Source: Polytrichum commune (Eukaryota > Streptophyta > Polytrichopsida > Polytrichales > Polytrichaceae). From it: a stretch of 64,000 bases of DNA. The notes beneath the pieces are model-generated. The model was not told where the DNA came from, searched no databases, and was given only the letters and a program-made list of their open reading frames with translations. The stretch covers positions 42,235,554 to 42,299,553 of the forward strand of contig OX485803.1 in the NCBI GenBank assembly GCA_950295325.1. The letters are read 5' to 3'. Shown piece after piece: positions 62,636 through 64,000 of the stretch (its first letter is position 1; every line of letters starts with the position of its first letter). Made by a program: the position numbers and the translations under genes.

Positions 62636-63799
62636 CAGTCTAACCTTGATAATGTCACACCATCCGTTTCACCAAAAAGAGTGATATAAACAAGGTGTGA
62701 CATATTTGATAATGTCACATTTTGAAGATTTGTGCATAATGTGATATTATCAAAATCAAAAATAGAAAATCAAAATAAAATTACAATGTAAAAAAGAAAA
62801 TAACAAATACGAGACTTCAATGTTTTTGAATGTAAAATCTAATTCAAAATTGTGAATAACAACAAGAGCACATCATAATGTGTCATTGAGATCAGGTAAA
62901 GACCTCTCACTAGAGACAAAGAAGCTTCTAATGTCACATTGTTTTGTTGATGTTAAATGTGCAACACCAATTCTAATGAGTTTGTCATGGATTTTTTCCA
63001 TTCCTAACAACTCCATATATAGTGTTGAAAATTTGATAGCCTTGGCTAGCCATAAAATTCAAAACATCTTTAGCATATTTTTGTGCATTGCTTAGCTTCA
63101 CTACTTTAGACTTATCATCACTGCTATCAACAATCAATGGGTCTACTTCCATGGAATCAAGAACTTGTTCGCCATCTTGCACTAATTCCACAAGCTCCTC
63201 AGTAGAATATTCCACCTCAAAATCATCTTCACCTTCCATGTTTATGTACTCCAAAGGACAAAGCTTTTCTACAGGCTTGCCTTCGACATCCAAACCCAAA
63301 TTCAATGCGGCGATGAGATTGCCCAATTCCAAATTTGCTTCCTCCATTTTGGATTTCATACGTTCATCAAAATTGTTGATATATGCATTCCACTCTGTAG
63401 GCAATATGGCGGACTTTCTCCAACAATTTCTAATGGTTTGATCATCTAATTCATGCCATGCCGCCACACACCATAGCATAGCTTGAAATAGATCAACATT
63501 CAGTTTCCCCAAATCGGGTTGGTGCATGATCAAGTTCCAAGAATAGCATTGCATTTATCATGGGGCGGCGCATGACCCTTTCGGCTACTACAATATGTCC
63601 ATCCAACCATCATATACAATCCATCCATACTTGGTATTATCACATTTACACTACGGATTTTGGAAAAAAATAATGACATTACCAAGGGTGATAGGGATAA
63701 TAACAAGGGAGTTTTACACTATGAAAATCGGTTTCAAACTTTTAGGTGACAATATCAAGGTGTTCTATTAACAAGGGTGACATTATCAAGGTTAGACTG
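62636..63799. mobile_element. Deleted pogo/Tigger element
   Basis: Terminal inverted repeats CAGTCTAACCTTGATAATGT, continuing CAC at both ends, flanked by TA (62634-62635 and 63800-63801), the target duplication of the Tc1/mariner-pogo superfamily. Length 1,164 bp, about half of a full element. Internal copies of GATAATGTCAC lie near the left end. Confidence 0.9.
62985..63554 (-). pseudogene. C-terminal part of a pogo/Tigger (DDE_1) transposase
   Basis: 189-codon frame inside the element. The start WHELDDQTIRNCWRKSAILP is the conserved block found just after the catalytic core of Tigger/jerky-type transposases. The rest is acidic (EDDFEVEYSTEELVELVQDG). The DNA-binding and catalytic parts are missing, so it cannot act as a transposase. 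The frame itself is uninterrupted. Confidence 0.8.
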
Positions 63800-63801
63800 T
63801 A

Positions 63802-64000
63802 CCCAACACACATCCAATTCACAAGCAAATATAGATCAAACTAATTACAAGACTTCCAAAATCGAGATGGTGTGGCCTTCAGGGGGCCTACAAATTTGGC
63901 TCTCTCTCTCTCTCTCTCTCTCTAAAAGGGATAAGCTATGCTTGAGGGGTGGATTCCTCATTGGAAACCTAAATGATGTGTGTGGGTGACTATAAAACAA
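63802..64000. other. Flank with a (TC)n tract
   Basis: A CT run occupies about 63900-63924; nothing else is seen before the window ends. Confidence 0.6.

Overview
The window is nuclear DNA from a land plant. It holds intron-containing genes for an INO80-type chromatin remodeller, a PPR-SMR organelle RNA-binding protein, a RALF peptide precursor, a small DUF1764 protein and a plastid acyl-ACP desaturase. The large space between them is filled with nested transposable elements. A Tc1-type transposase remnant and a retrotransposon carrying a DNMT3-like methyltransferase make a non-flowering plant (fern, lycophyte or bryophyte) more likely than a flowering plant, but that is inference and I cannot name the species.

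Layout. 1-3858 (+): last eight exons of INO80. 4.6-5.06 kb: one arm of a foldback transposon. 5.77-6.65 kb: diverged tandem repeats. 6.9-10.87 kb (+): PPR-SMR gene, six coding exons. 12.5-12.7 kb: 29-bp minisatellite. 13.2-13.6 kb: 409-bp MITE. 17.08-17.46 kb (-): RALF. 18.19-19.50 kb: near-complete 1.3-kb palindrome with a 9-bp target duplication (Mutator type). About 20.8-31.2 kb (-): a degenerate Ty3/gypsy element, itself hit by a 740-bp hAT element (21.47-22.21 kb) and a 1,558-bp CACTA element (27.71-29.27 kb). 31-39 kb: degenerate repeats including an L1-type RT scrap and a SINE-like copy. 39.14-39.52 kb (+): DUF1764 gene. 41.7-42.5 kb: Tc1-type transposase pseudogene. 43-51.7 kb: MITEs and tandem repeats. 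52.07-55.44 kb: a short Ty1/copia element with both LTRs, followed by a second copy of a 520-bp MITE. 57.98-60.68 kb (+): acyl-ACP desaturase, three exons. 62.64-63.80 kb: deleted pogo/Tigger element.

The main discovery candidate is the gypsy element. On the minus strand its polyprotein reads gag with two CCHC knuckles - aspartic protease - cytosine-C5 methyltransferase - reverse transcriptase - RNase H - integrase - PHD finger. The methyltransferase lies between protease and RT in the same reading frame as both. Discounting the CACTA insertion (flanked by TGC duplications) puts the second half of gag into that same frame too. A mobile element would thus have carried a DNA-methylation writer and a likely histone-tail reader. 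This copy is dead: it has several stops and frameshifts, and lost zinc-ligand and RNase H residues.

Exon boundaries were chosen from GT/AG sites plus protein-family continuity. Transposon ends were chosen from terminal repeats plus target-site duplications. No alignment or database search was run.
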